A DNA stretch of 64,000 nt from JAFDCJ01 sp964527835. GTDB taxonomy: Bacteria > Desulfobacterota > Desulfobacteria > Desulfobacterales > JAFDCJ01. The DNA is taken from the NCBI GenBank assembly GCA_964527835.1, contig CAZGNV010000014.1, forward strand, positions 1 to 64,000, written 5' to 3'. The notes below the pieces were generated by a model. That model was not told the DNA's origin and ran no database searches. It saw only the letters and a program-made list of their open reading frames with translations. A program made the position numbers and the translations under genes. Numbering within the stretch: the first letter of the stretch is position 1; the number at the start of each line of letters is the position of its first letter. This document shows, one piece after another, positions 44,147-53,594 of the stretch.

Positions 44147-44515
44147 TCAGCGGCCGGTCTTCGAAGGGCTTTTGCAAAAAGTCCACCGCGCCGCCTCGCC
44201 CGGAGCGCAAAACTGCGCCAGGCTCATCCGGTTGATGACCTCTTGCTTGTCGTAGCCCACCAACTGCTGCATGCTGTGATTGTAAGTTATCACCACATCG
44301 CGCTCGTCGCAGCCCAGGATGCCGTCCATGCCCGGCATGCGAATGTCGGTCACCACGATCTGCGGCGACAGGGCTTCGCACAGGCGGATGCCCGTCGGCC
44401 CATCCGGGGCGGATTGAACCTCATAGCCGGCATCTTCCAGCGCCATGGTCAAAACATCCCGGATATCCTCTTCATCGTCGATCAAAACGATTTTCCAGTC
44501 AGCCAATCCGGTCAT
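44147..44515 (-). pseudogene. Truncated, internally deleted copy of the receiver-PAS-kinase gene
   Basis: The copy matches 41388-41996 almost exactly at both ends but lacks 303 bp, an in-frame loss of 101 codons. The join lies at the ten-base sequence GCCGTCCATG, which occurs in the parent at 41499-41508 and 41802-41811. It encodes receiver residues 1-64 joined to part of the PAS domain, then runs into non-homologous sequence that begins with a FixJ-type REC fragment. Sequence similarity to the parent continues past the start codon to about 44591, so the upstream leader was also copied. It cannot encode a working kinase. Confidence 0.85.
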
Positions 44516-44640
44516 CGATCGCTTCCTGCTGGTATGATGGTGGTGATCCTGCAACCGTAACCTTTCGCAGCGTGCAGGTCAATGAAAATTGAAGCCTCCG
44601 GCGGCAAACCGCGGGCAATGTCTTCCGGCAACCACGGCTG

Positions 44641-45762
44641 CTAGTCCAGCCGCTTGCTGAAACGGTTGACCGCCCCGGCAAAGACAATGATCCCCAGCAG
44701 CGCCATGGCGGCGAACTGGTGCCACAAAACCTCAAAACCCGCGGCCTTGAGAAAAATGCCCCGGATGATGACCAGAAAATAGCGCAGGGGATTTAAATAG
44801 GTGAACCACTGCACCACGGTGGGCATGTTGGCAATCGGAAAGACAAAACCGCTGAGCATGAAAAACGGCATGATGAAAAAAAAGTTGGTCATCATGGCCT
44901 GCTGCTGGGTGCGCGAAACCGTGGAAATGAAAAGACCAATGCCCAGGGTGCTGAGCAGAAAAACACCGGTGGCCGCCATCAGCAGCCAGGCGCTGCCCGC
45001 CATGGGAATCTTAAACCACAAAATCGCGAAAACAATCACCATCACCATCTGGGCCTGGGCGATGATGATAAAGGGGATGGTCTTGCCCAGAATCAGCTCG
45101 GAGGCTTTCAGCGGGGTGACGATCAACTGCTCCATGGTGCCGGCTTCTTTTTCCCGCACAATGGCCATGGAGGTAAACAGCAGGGAGAGCAGCATCACCA
45201 GAAACGCCACGATGGCCGGCACGTAAAAATACTGGCTGTCCAGGTTGGGGTTGTACCAGGTGCGGATGCGGCCGTCTATTTCGCCGTAGTCGATTTTGCG
45301 GCCATACAGCTCCCGGATCAGATGGACATTGAAATTGTCCAGCACGGTGGTGGTGTAAGCGATTCTCACCGAAGCCATGTTGCTCATGGAACCATCGACC
45401 AGGATCTGGACCTCGGCCGTCTGCCCCTTGCGAATGCGGCTGCTGAAATCCGGCCCGATTTTAACCCCCATGTCGATCTTGCGCTTCATCAACAGACGGT
45501 CCAGATCCCGGGGGTGCTCCACGAAATGGGTGATGCGAAAAGTCTTGTTGCCCGCAATGGCATCCACCAGGCGGCGGCTTTCCTTCGTGCGGGATTGATC
45601 CAGCAGCCCCACGCGGATGTCGCGCACATCGGTGGTCACCACGTAGCCAAAAACGATCAGCTGGATCAGCGGCGCAATCACCAGCAACGGCCGGTTTTTC
45701 TTGTCCCGAAACAGCTGGATGAATTCCTTGCGCACCAGCTCGCGCACCCTGATCCAGCTCAT
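44641..45762 (-). CDS. ABC-2 type exporter permease (YbhR-like)
   Basis: 373 residues. N-terminal membrane segment, a large periplasmic domain (residues ~40-170) with the ABC-2 FVEHPRDLDRLLMKRKIDMGV pattern, then five C-terminal segments with REKEAGTMEQLIVTPLKASELILGK and the FVFPIANMPTVVQW motif of DrrB/YhhJ/YbhR permeases. It is the last of five genes of an exporter operon; two-base spacing to the previous gene indicates coupling. Confidence 0.9.
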   Translation of the reverse strand: MSWIRVRELVRKEFIQLFRDKKNRPLLVIAPLIQLIVFGYVVTTDVRDIRVGLLDQSRTKESRRLVDAIAGNKTFRITHFVEHPRDLDRLLMKRKIDMGVKIGPDFSSRIRKGQTAEVQILVDGSMSNMASVRIAYTTTVLDNFNVHLIRELYGRKIDYGEIDGRIRTWYNPNLDSQYFYVPAIVAFLVMLLSLLFTSMAIVREKEAGTMEQLIVTPLKASELILGKTIPFIIIAQAQMVMVIVFAILWFKIPMAGSAWLLMAATGVFLLSTLGIGLFISTVSRTQQQAMMTNFFFIMPFFMLSGFVFPIANMPTVVQWFTYLNPLRYFLVIIRGIFLKAAGFEVLWHQFAAMALLGIIVFAGAVNRFSKRLD

Positions 45763-45763
45763 G

Positions 45764-46897
45764 TCACAGGCCCTCCCTTTTCAACACCAGCAGGTTCACC
45801 GTGCCCAGGAAGAAAAACATGGCCAGCAATACCAGGTAACTGGACCACAGGTGCCAAAAATCCAGGTTGCGCAGGTACAACCCGTTGAGGATGTCAATAT
45901 AGTAGGTTGCCGGCACGATGCGCGTGACCAGCTTGAGAACCGGCGGCATGTTTTCCACCGGAAAAACGAAATTGGAAAGCAGCAGCGACGGCAGATAGGT
46001 CACCAGGATGGCCAGTTGATTGGCCACCAGCTGGGATTTGGTCAACGTGGAAATCAGCAATCCGACGCCCAGAGCAACCCCCAGGTAAATCGATGAAGCA
46101 ATCACCATCAGCCAGAAGCTGGATTTGATCACCACGCCGAACAGCGCCTGGCCCATTAAAATGGCCACCAGCACGTCGGCCATGCCGATAAAAAAATACG
46201 GCAGGGCCTTGCCGGCCAGAAATTCCGCCGCTCCCAGCGGCAGGGAGCGGATGGTTTCCATGGTGCCGTTTTCATATTCCCGGGCGATCACCAGGGAAGT
46301 CAGCAGGGCTCCGACAATCATTAAAATCAGCGCCACGATGCCCGGCACGATGAAATTGCGGCTTTCCAGATCTTCGTTGAACCACACCCGGATGCGGCCC
46401 TGTACCGGGGGCTTGATTTCTTCCCTGCCGTGGTGGTTGAGAAATTGCACCAGCTGGCGCCGGTTGGCCCGGGCGATGAAGGCCGTAATGTAGCCCCGGG
46501 TGATGCCGGCAAAATTCGGATCGCTGCCGTCGATGATCACCTGCAACGGCGAGGGCCGGTCCGCCTTGAGCTTGGCCGTCCAACCGGGCGGAATGATGAT
46601 GCCCATCAGCGCCTGGTTGTGATCCAGGTAGTCGATGACGGCGGCCGTGTTGGGAAGATGGGCCGTGACGTTAAAATAGGCCGATGCGTCCAGCTGCCGG
46701 ATGAAGTCCCGGCTGCCGCGCGTCTGATCCTGGTCGACGACCACGGTGGTGACATTTTCCACATCCAGGCTCAGGGCGTAGCCGAAAAGCAGGATCAGCA
46801 GCAGCGGGATGAAAAACGCCAGGTAAAGACTGCGAAAGTCCCGGATGAGATGGTAATATTCCTTCCTGGCCACCGCCTGTACTTTGCGCAGGTTCAC
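45764..46897 (-). CDS. ABC-2 type exporter permease (YbhS-like)
   Basis: 377 residues, same architecture as the neighbouring permease: one N-terminal membrane segment, a periplasmic domain with VVVDQDQTRGSRDFIRQLDA, then five segments with REYENGTMETIRSLPLGAAEF and FVFPVENMPPVLK. It overlaps the upstream ATPase gene by four bases. Forms the membrane channel with its sister permease. The substrate is likely a drug or cationic compound by analogy with YbhFSR, but is not proven. Confidence 0.9.
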   Translation of the reverse strand: MNLRKVQAVARKEYYHLIRDFRSLYLAFFIPLLLILLFGYALSLDVENVTTVVVDQDQTRGSRDFIRQLDASAYFNVTAHLPNTAAVIDYLDHNQALMGIIIPPGWTAKLKADRPSPLQVIIDGSDPNFAGITRGYITAFIARANRRQLVQFLNHHGREEIKPPVQGRIRVWFNEDLESRNFIVPGIVALILMIVGALLTSLVIAREYENGTMETIRSLPLGAAEFLAGKALPYFFIGMADVLVAILMGQALFGVVIKSSFWLMVIASSIYLGVALGVGLLISTLTKSQLVANQLAILVTYLPSLLLSNFVFPVENMPPVLKLVTRIVPATYYIDILNGLYLRNLDFWHLWSSYLVLLAMFFFLGTVNLLVLKREGL

Positions 46898-47637
46898 CTT
46901 TGCTCCCCCACCAGTTTGACGAAGGCATCGTTAAGCGTGGCCGAGGACCGGCCGGGAAACAGATCGGCGATAATCTGCGCCGGGGAACCGTCGGCCACGA
47001 TTTTGCCGGCGTTGATCAGAATCACCCGGTTGCAGTGCCGGGCTTCTTCCATGTAATGGGTGGTCACAAAAACCGTGACCCCCTGTCCGGCCAGCTGTCG
47101 GATAAATTCCCAGAAGTGCCGGCGGGTGATGGGATCCACCCCGGAGGTGGGTTCATCGAGAAACAGGATTCGGGGCTGATGCAGCAGGGCGCAGCCCAGG
47201 GCCAGCCGCTGGCGCCAGCCCGGCGGCAGCTCCCGGGTCAGTCGCCCGCTGACCGGCTCCAGGCGGGTGGTTTTCAGCACCCAGTCCGTGCGCTCCGCCC
47301 ACAACCGGGGCGCCACATTGTAAATGCCCAGGTAAAAACGGATATTTTCCAGCGGCGTCATGTCCAGGTAAAGGGAAAATTTCTGGGACATGTAACCAAT
47401 GCGCTGCTTGATTGCTTCGGAGCGGGTGAATATATCCAGTCCGGCCACCTGGCCCGAACCGCTGCTGGGGGTGATGATGCCGCACAGCATGCGAATGGTG
47501 GTGGACTTGCCGGCGCCGTTGGGACCCAGAAAGCCAAAAATCTCGCCCCGCTCAACGGCAAAGGAAATCCGGTCGACGGCAACAAACTTGCCGAAGGTTT
47601 TGGTCAAATTCTTCACACGGACGGCATCAGGTTCCAA
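46894..47637 (-). CDS. ABC exporter ATP-binding protein (second NBD)
   Basis: 247 residues. Walker A GPNGAGKST, Q-loop YMSQKFSLYLDMTP, Walker B ILFLDEPTSGVDP and H-loop TTHYMEEARHC. The signature is LPPGWRQRLALG rather than LSGGxxQR; the same LPxGWxQR form occurs in the C-terminal half of E. coli YbhF. Pairs with the preceding ATPase. Overlaps it by 11 bp. Confidence 0.92.
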   Translation of the reverse strand: MEPDAVRVKNLTKTFGKFVAVDRISFAVERGEIFGFLGPNGAGKSTTIRMLCGIITPSSGSGQVAGLDIFTRSEAIKQRIGYMSQKFSLYLDMTPLENIRFYLGIYNVAPRLWAERTDWVLKTTRLEPVSGRLTRELPPGWRQRLALGCALLHQPRILFLDEPTSGVDPITRRHFWEFIRQLAGQGVTVFVTTHYMEEARHCNRVILINAGKIVADGSPAQIIADLFPGRSSATLNDAFVKLVGEQR

Positions 47638-48370
47638 AACGGTCCTCGGCCAATGTGGCGTCGGCAGCCAGGATGCGCTGGATCATGGCCTCTTCAAGAT
47701 TGTCGAAACCGGCCTGAATCCGGTCCGGCGGGCCGGTGGCCAGAATGCGTCCATTGTGCATGAGCATCAGACGGTCGCATTTCTCCCCTTCATCCAGGTA
47801 GGCCGTGGAAACGAAAATAGTCATGCCGCCGGCGCGCATCTGCGCCAGGATGCTCCAGAATTCCTGCCGCGACACCGGGTCCACCCCGTTGGTGGGCTCG
47901 TCCAGGATCAGCACTGCGGGCTGGTGCACCAGCACGCAGGCCAGGCCGAGCTTTTGCTTCATGCCGCCGGAAAGATCACCGGCCCGGCGGTCCACAAAGG
48001 GCAGCAGGTTCGAAAAGCCCAGGTAGCGCTGCCGGCGCCGGCGGCGCTCCCGGCCGTAAATACCGAAGATATCCATGAAAAAATCCAGATTTTCTCCGAC
48101 GCTCAAATCCGGGTACAGGCCGAAGCGCTGGGGCATGTACCCGATCAATTCCTTGACCCGGGCCCGTCGGGCGACCGCGTCCAGCCCCCGGATGTAAATC
48201 CGGCCCTCGGCCGGTTGGATCATGCCGGCCACCATACGCAGCAGCGTCGTCTTGCCGGCCCCGTCGGATCCCACCAGTCCCACGGTTTCCCCCCGGCAGA
48301 TGCTGAAAGTCGCCTCGCCCACCGCGGTCAGCTCCCCGAATTTCTTCACTACGGCGTCCAGCCGAATCAT
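47627..48370 (-). CDS. ABC exporter ATP-binding protein (first NBD)
   Basis: 247 residues from ATG 48370 (GGAAG upstream); an in-frame ATG at 48439 would add 23 poorly conserved residues and overlap the HlyD gene. Walker A GSDGAGKTT, canonical signature LSGGMKQKLGLA, Walker B ILDEPTNGVDP. This corresponds to the N-terminal half of YbhF, here split into two genes. Confidence 0.9.
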   Translation of the reverse strand: MIRLDAVVKKFGELTAVGEATFSICRGETVGLVGSDGAGKTTLLRMVAGMIQPAEGRIYIRGLDAVARRARVKELIGYMPQRFGLYPDLSVGENLDFFMDIFGIYGRERRRRRQRYLGFSNLLPFVDRRAGDLSGGMKQKLGLACVLVHQPAVLILDEPTNGVDPVSRQEFWSILAQMRAGGMTIFVSTAYLDEGEKCDRLMLMHNGRILATGPPDRIQAGFDNLEEAMIQRILAADATLAEDRFGT

Positions 48371-48422
48371 GGGAACTTCCGCCCCGGGGGTTGCCGGCGG
48401 CAGGTGCGCTGAAAACGAATTG

Positions 48423-49592
48423 TCACTTGAACCAGGCATCGGCGGGCATTCCGGGTTTGAGCTCTAGCTGGGGGTTGTCGATGGAGATTTTAACCAGGTA
48501 AACCAGTTTCACCCGTTCCTTGCGGGTCTGGATGATTTTGGGGGTAAATTCCGCTTCCGGAGAAATATAAGCCACCGTTCCTTGATAGACCCGGTCGGGA
48601 AACGTGTCGATTTTCACATCCACCGGCTGGCCGGGTTTGACCTTGCCGATTTCAGTCTCATCCACGAACACCTTGAGATCGACCCGCGACAGCTTGGCCA
48701 GCGACAATACCTCGCGCCCCGGCGAAACCACTTCGCCGGGCTCCACGTTGCGGCTGAACAGGATCCCGTCAAAAGGGGCCTTCAATTGCGTATAGGACAG
48801 CTGAATCTTTGCCAGGTCCAGTGAAGCGCGGGCCAGCTGAACCCGGGCCCGGGCGGCTTTAATCTCCCGGCGGGTGGTTTCGACGTCCGCCAGGTTGGCC
48901 CGGGCCTGGGCGAGGGCGGCCCGGCCTTCGGCCAGCCGCGCCTCGGCCGCCTGGATCTGCTCCTTGCGATAGCCTTCCTTCATCAACGCGTAAGCCTGGG
49001 CGGCGCGTTCATATTCCTTCAATGCCGTGGTGTACTTCAGATTGACGGCATCGCGGTCCTTTTCGGCGATGATCTTTTTGCGGTAAAGGGTGTCAAAACG
49101 CTTCTTGTCCTTGCGGGCCTCTTCCATGGTGACCCGTGCCTCTTCAAGGGCCAGCCGCGCCCGCTGTACTTCCCGGGCCCGGTAGCCGGCCTTGAGTTCG
49201 GCCAAACGGGATTCAAGCGCCTTTACCGCAGCCCGGGCCTTTTCAACCCGGGCGGGGAGTACTTCGCGCTGCTGCTGCAGAACGATCTGCAGCTGTTTGA
49301 CTTTTTCAATGGCCTGCTCCAGCTCAGCCCGCGCCTGGTCCCGCCGCGCTTCAAATTGCTCCGGACCGAGCACGGCCAGCACCTGACCCCGGGAAACGCG
49401 CTGTCCTTCATCCACGCGCACTTCGCTGACCGCCCCGGCGACCTGAAATGCCAGCTCTGACTGGACAGCGGCCTCAATGGTCCCCGAGTAATAAAGGGCG
49501 GCGTGGCGCTGCCGGTACTGCCCGACATACACGAAAGCGCCCACTGCCAGCAGCAGCACCGCAAATACAACCAGAATCAAACGTTTTTTCAC
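48423..49592 (-). CDS. HlyD/YbhG-type membrane fusion protein
   Basis: About 389 residues from GTG 49592 with AGGGG upstream; a TTG at 49631 is an alternative start. An N-terminal signal anchor (LILVVFAVLLLAVGAFVYVG) precedes the first half of a biotinyl-lipoyl domain (VDEGQRVSRGQVLAVL). A long coiled-coil hairpin (about residues 75-235, rich in A/E/R/K) follows, then the second lipoyl half (TQLKAPFDGILFSRNVEPGE) and a beta-barrel. The adaptor of the five-gene exporter, linking it to an outer-membrane channel not in this window. Confidence 0.9.
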   Translation of the reverse strand: MKKRLILVVFAVLLLAVGAFVYVGQYRQRHAALYYSGTIEAAVQSELAFQVAGAVSEVRVDEGQRVSRGQVLAVLGPEQFEARRDQARAELEQAIEKVKQLQIVLQQQREVLPARVEKARAAVKALESRLAELKAGYRAREVQRARLALEEARVTMEEARKDKKRFDTLYRKKIIAEKDRDAVNLKYTTALKEYERAAQAYALMKEGYRKEQIQAAEARLAEGRAALAQARANLADVETTRREIKAARARVQLARASLDLAKIQLSYTQLKAPFDGILFSRNVEPGEVVSPGREVLSLAKLSRVDLKVFVDETEIGKVKPGQPVDVKIDTFPDRVYQGTVAYISPEAEFTPKIIQTRKERVKLVYLVKISIDNPQLELKPGMPADAWFK

Positions 49593-49835
49593 TGCCTGCA
49601 CCCCTGTTACAACCGCCTTGGGCAAAAACAACCTGAAACACCGGGGCCACCCCCGCTGTCGCCTACCTTTATCCGAAAGCGGTTTAACTTGTCAATGGAT
49701 ACTCTGATCAGCAAAGAAGGAAAAATCCTTGTCTGCCGCCACGGCCCGGTATATACTGCCACCAGTGACAGCGGCTATCGTACCGTATCGATTGGAGATC
49801 GGTTACCATGTTGTTTAGGCAAGGTTGAGGATTAC

Positions 49836-51269
49836 ATGCAGCCCAACAGGATCCTGGTCATTGACGACGAAGCGGTCATCTGTGATGCCTGTCGTCTGGC
49901 GCTTTCAGATTACGGGTTTGCGGTGGATACCTGCCAGAGCGGGCGCCGGGGGCTGGAGATGCTGATCGGCGGTCAATACGATCTGGCCCTGCTGGATATG
50001 AAGCTGCCGGATCTGGGCGGGCTGGAAATTCTGCAGACCATCAAAAAAGACCGCCCCGAGGTATATATCATTATCATCACCGGCTATTCGAGTGTCGAAA
50101 ACGCCGTCGAAGCCATGAAACTGGGCGCCTTCGACTACCTGTCCAAGCCCTTTGTTGATGATGAACTGGTGCTGGCCGTGCAAAGGGCCATGGAAAGCAA
50201 GCGCCTGAAAGAAGAAAATCTGGCGTTGCGCAGCCAGCTCAGCGAACGTTACGACTTTGGCAACATCATCGGTGAAAATCCCGGGATCATCAAGATATTC
50301 GACCAGATCCAGAAAGTCGCCCCCACCGACAGTACGGTCCTGCTTTGCGGGGAAAGCGGAACCGGCAAGGAACTGTTCGCCCGGGCCATCCATGCGCACA
50401 GCCAGCGCGCCTCGCGCCAGTTTGTGGCCATGGATTGCAGCACCTTTTCCTCATCATTGCTGGCAAGCGAGCTGTTCGGACATGTTAAAGGGGCCTTTAC
50501 CGGGGCGGTCAAGTATAAGGCCGGCATTTTCGAGGTCGCCGACCACGGCTCCCTTTTTCTGGACGAAGTCGCCAACCTGGACCTCGAAATCCAATCCAAA
50601 CTGCTGCGGGTCATGGAATCCGGTGAATTCAAACCGGTGGGCGCCAGCATGGTCAAAAAGGCGGATGTGCGCATTATCGCCGCCACCAACCAGGACCTGC
50701 AATCCCTGGTGGACGAGGGCCGCTTCCGGGAAGATCTTTACTACCGGTTGAGCGTGTTTCCCGTCTTGATCCCCCCCCTGCGGGACCGCAAAGATGATAT
50801 CCCCCGGCTGCTTTACCATTTCTTAAAGTTGTACTGCCGCCAGACCGGCAAACGGGTCGACGGTTTTACCGACGAGGCCCTTGAAATGCTGGTCAACCAC
50901 AACTGGCCCGGAAACGTGCGGCAGCTGAAAAATGTCGTCGAACGTCTGGTCATCCTCTCTGACCAGCGGATACTGGACTACCAGAGCCTGGCGGATTTCT
51001 GGGAGGTCAGACCCCGTGCACCCCGGCCGGCCGTTCCTGAAACTCTGGCCGAGCTCAAAGCGATCAAGCGCGACTGGCTGCAAAACCATTTCGCCCAAAT
51101 CGAAAAAGCCTTTCTGCAACAAGCCCTCGCGGCTGCCGACGGCAACATCACCCGGGCCGCCCGACAGGTGGGCATGCAGCGTTCCAACTTTTCCGTCCTG
51201 ATGAAAAAGCACGGCCTGGCGTCCAATTCCAGCCATGCCGGTCTGACGGCCCAAAATTCCATCAAATAG
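49836..51269 (+). CDS. Sigma-54-dependent response regulator (NtrC type), candidate activator of the fdh-hdr operon
   Basis: 477 residues from ATG 49836 (GAGG at spacing five); upstream in-frame starts would add residues of no known family. Receiver (DDEAVICDAC, LLDMKLPDLGG, ITGYSS, SKPF), AAA+ with CGESGTGKELFARAIH, HVKGAFTGAVKYKAG and GSLFLDEVANL, and a Fis-type HTH (NITRAARQVGMQRSNFSVLM). It sits directly upstream of three CGTAT-N8-ATACG sites and a sigma-54 promoter, so it probably binds there. Its receiver resembles the single-domain regulator at 53591-53977, a sign of shared partners. Confidence 0.93.
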   Translation: MQPNRILVIDDEAVICDACRLALSDYGFAVDTCQSGRRGLEMLIGGQYDLALLDMKLPDLGGLEILQTIKKDRPEVYIIIITGYSSVENAVEAMKLGAFDYLSKPFVDDELVLAVQRAMESKRLKEENLALRSQLSERYDFGNIIGENPGIIKIFDQIQKVAPTDSTVLLCGESGTGKELFARAIHAHSQRASRQFVAMDCSTFSSSLLASELFGHVKGAFTGAVKYKAGIFEVADHGSLFLDEVANLDLEIQSKLLRVMESGEFKPVGASMVKKADVRIIAATNQDLQSLVDEGRFREDLYYRLSVFPVLIPPLRDRKDDIPRLLYHFLKLYCRQTGKRVDGFTDEALEMLVNHNWPGNVRQLKNVVERLVILSDQRILDYQSLADFWEVRPRAPRPAVPETLAELKAIKRDWLQNHFAQIEKAFLQQALAAADGNITRAARQVGMQRSNFSVLMKKHGLASNSSHAGLTAQNSIK

Positions 51270-51315
51270 CCATGTCAATGGCTGCCTGACCCGGCAAGCC
51301 GGAATCTTCGCGGGG

Positions 51316-51421
51316 CGTATGAAGCCCCATACTCCCGTATATATTTTTATACGCCCCTAACGGGTTTAAACCACATCAAAAAAAATAAAATGGCCCCGTA
51401 GCCCGTATGAAGCCCTATACG
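51316..51421. promoter_or_regulatory. Three CGTAT-N8-ATACG activator sites
   Basis: Sites at 51316-51333 (CGTAT-GAAGCCCC-ATACT), 51336-51353 (CGTAT-ATATTTTT-ATACG) and 51404-51421 (CGTAT-GAAGCCCT-ATACG). Two have perfect five-base arms, one has a single mismatch. The first two centres are 20 bp apart, the third is 68 bp further on. They lie about 110-215 bp before the sigma-54 element, the usual range for enhancer-binding proteins. The rest of 51270-51598 has no gene. Confidence 0.65.
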
Positions 51422-51528
51422 AACATCATCCTCCGAGGACCGGCTGCCCGCCTGGTTGCCAACACGCAACCCACGGATATTATATAAAATACGATCTAAT
51501 TTGTTTTTCCCATTTTCCCACGCTGAAC

Positions 51529-51544
51529 TGGCACAACCCTTGCT
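51529..51544 (+). promoter_or_regulatory. Sigma-54 (-24/-12) promoter of the fdh-hdr operon
   Basis: TGGCACAACCCTTGCT fits the consensus TGGCACN5TTGCW with no mismatch. The first gene starts at 51599, 55 bp downstream, behind GGGGGAGG. Confidence 0.85.
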
Positions 51545-51598
51545 GTTGACAACATCAAAAAAAAAGGCGGCGATGCAGCTGCCGGGGGAGGCATCATC

Positions 51599-52288
51599 AT
51601 GACAGCTTGGCGGGAATCCATAACACCCGGTTGTGGGGCAGCCCCCCAGATCCTGGTAATGGAAGATGACTTCGGTGTGGCCGCAGGCCTGGAAATGGTT
51701 TTAAGCGCAGAAGGCTACGAGGTCAACCTGGCGGAGACCGGCCGGCTGGCACTGGAAGCGTTGGCCCAAAAACGCTTTGACCTGCTGGTCGCGGACTTGA
51801 GGCTGCCGGACATCGACGGCCTGCAGATCATCGAGCAGATCAAGTCTCAGAAACCGGAAACCGAAGTCATTGTCATTACCGGCTACGGCACCCCGGAAAC
51901 TGCCGTAAAGGCCATGAAACTGGGGGTGCACGATTTTCTGCCCAAACCGTTTACCGCAGAGCGGATCAAAACCGCCATCAACGAGGCACTGGCCGGGCAT
52001 AAAGAACAACCGGCGGCCGTGGCCGTCAAAAAAGCGGAAACCGAAAAAGAAAAGCTGATCCAGAAACAGGAGGTCCACCGCGTACTGAGCCGCGCCGCCG
52101 CAGACCGGCGTTTCTGGTCGGATCTGATGCAAAACGGATCCCGGGCCCTAACCGGCTATCCGCTGTCATGGGAGGCCAAGGCGGCCATTGCCGCGGGGGA
52201 TTTGAGATGGATCAACGAAAATGTCCCGGGACTTTCCCGCAGGCAGCTGATGTTCATCTATAAACGCCTGGAGCGCGAAGCCTGGTGA
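51599..52288 (+). CDS. Response regulator with an uncharacterised C-terminal helical domain (paralogue of 60484-61110)
   Basis: 229 residues. Receiver at about 17-135 (MEDDF, LVADLRLPDIDG, ITGYGT, PKPF). After a charged linker, the last ~70 residues (HRVLSRAAADRRFWSDLM... EAKAAIAAGDLRWINENV...QLMFIYKRLEREAW) are closely similar to the C-terminus of the protein at 60484-61110. The FW...LxxYxLS-AKAAI-GDL pattern loosely recalls small helical domains of LigA or Nif11/Franean1-type families, but this is a guess. There is no recognisable DNA-binding motif, so it may bind a protein partner such as the Hdr/FDH complex. First gene of the operon. Confidence 0.85.
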   Translation: MTAWRESITPGCGAAPQILVMEDDFGVAAGLEMVLSAEGYEVNLAETGRLALEALAQKRFDLLVADLRLPDIDGLQIIEQIKSQKPETEVIVITGYGTPETAVKAMKLGVHDFLPKPFTAERIKTAINEALAGHKEQPAAVAVKKAETEKEKLIQKQEVHRVLSRAAADRRFWSDLMQNGSRALTGYPLSWEAKAAIAAGDLRWINENVPGLSRRQLMFIYKRLEREAW

Positions 52289-52355
52289 TCACGAAAATGG
52301 AGTGCCAACAATCCATGATGGATATCTGTTCGTTACCGGAAAGGGCTGGCAGCTG

Positions 52356-53594
52356 ATGCTTTCGGAAACAAGATTTAAAAACTACTTCGAGGTCTTCCGC
52401 GACATTTTGCGGGCCGTTCACTCCAGCACCAGCGTCAATGAGGTGCTGGATGTGGTGGTCAAAAAAACCACCGAAGTTTTGAACGCCAAGGGGGCTTTTT
52501 TAAGAATTCTCAACAAGGAAACCAACCAGTTCGAGGTGGGCGCGGGCTACGGCATGGGGGAGCGCTACATGCACAAGGGCCCGGTGAGCACTGAAAAGAT
52601 GCTGCCCCATCCGAGTGACCTGCACCGGGTGATTATCATCACCGACATCTGGAATGCTCCCCGGGTGGAATACCCCCAGCAGGCCTGGGACGAGGGGGTG
52701 CGGATGATGCTGGACGTTCCGCTGGCCATCGAGGACCGGCTCATCGGCCTGATCCGCGTCTATCTTGAAAAGCAGCGCCGGTTTTCAGACGACGAGCTCG
52801 AATTCATCCTGACGGTGGCCGAGCAGTGCACCTGCATCATCGAACGCGTCCAGTTGATCGAATACCAGCAGGCCCACTTCACCCACCTGGCCACCCAGAT
52901 GGAAAAAATGTCGTCGCTGGGACGCATGGCCGCGGGCATCGCCCATGAAATCAACAACCCCCTGGGCGGCATCCTGCTGTTCGCCTCCAACATGAGCAAA
53001 AAAGTCGAGCCGGGCAGCCCCTTCGAAAAAGGCCTGAACATAATCATCCGCGAGACCCAGCGCTGTAAAACCATCATCCAGGGGCTGCTCGAGTTTGCCC
53101 GCGACAAAAAACCCCAAAAGGCGGCGGCCAACATCAATGACATCATCACCACCGCCGTGGGGGTGGTGCAAAACGAATTTTACCTCAAGCACGTCAATCT
53201 TGAAAAAAATCTGGCCCGCGACATGGTCCCGGCGCTGCTGGACGAAAACCAGATCGAGCAGGTGATTATCAACCTGCTGCTCAATGCCCTGCATGCCGTG
53301 GAAGATCACGGACGGGTTTCAATCAAAAGCCGGGTCAACGGGGAACAAAACACCATCACGGTGGAGATTGCCGACAACGGTTGCGGCATCCCGGCCAGCG
53401 AAGTCAAAAAAATCTTCGAGCCGTTTTACTCCACCCGCTCCGATGGAACCGGCCTCGGCCTGGCGGTCAGCTACGGCATCGTCAAAAATCACCAGGGAGA
53501 ATTTCACGTGTACAGCGAGCCGGGCAAGGGCTCGCGTTTTACCATCGAACTGCCGGCAATGGCTGAAAACGCCGTGGCAAAGGAGGATGCATGA
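52356..53594 (+). CDS. GAF-domain histidine kinase
   Basis: 412 residues from ATG 52356 (AAGGG upstream); a GTG at 52302 would add 18 residues. GAF domain at about 20-165, HisKA with H-box AAGIAHEINNPLGGILLFASNM, HATPase_c with LNALHAVEDHG, DNGCGIP and DGTGLGLAVSYG. No membrane segments. The operon pairs it with three receivers (51599, 53591, 60484), suggesting branched signalling. Confidence 0.9.
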   Translation: MLSETRFKNYFEVFRDILRAVHSSTSVNEVLDVVVKKTTEVLNAKGAFLRILNKETNQFEVGAGYGMGERYMHKGPVSTEKMLPHPSDLHRVIIITDIWNAPRVEYPQQAWDEGVRMMLDVPLAIEDRLIGLIRVYLEKQRRFSDDELEFILTVAEQCTCIIERVQLIEYQQAHFTHLATQMEKMSSLGRMAAGIAHEINNPLGGILLFASNMSKKVEPGSPFEKGLNIIIRETQRCKTIIQGLLEFARDKKPQKAAANINDIITTAVGVVQNEFYLKHVNLEKNLARDMVPALLDENQIEQVIINLLLNALHAVEDHGRVSIKSRVNGEQNTITVEIADNGCGIPASEVKKIFEPFYSTRSDGTGLGLAVSYGIVKNHQGEFHVYSEPGKGSRFTIELPAMAENAVAKEDA

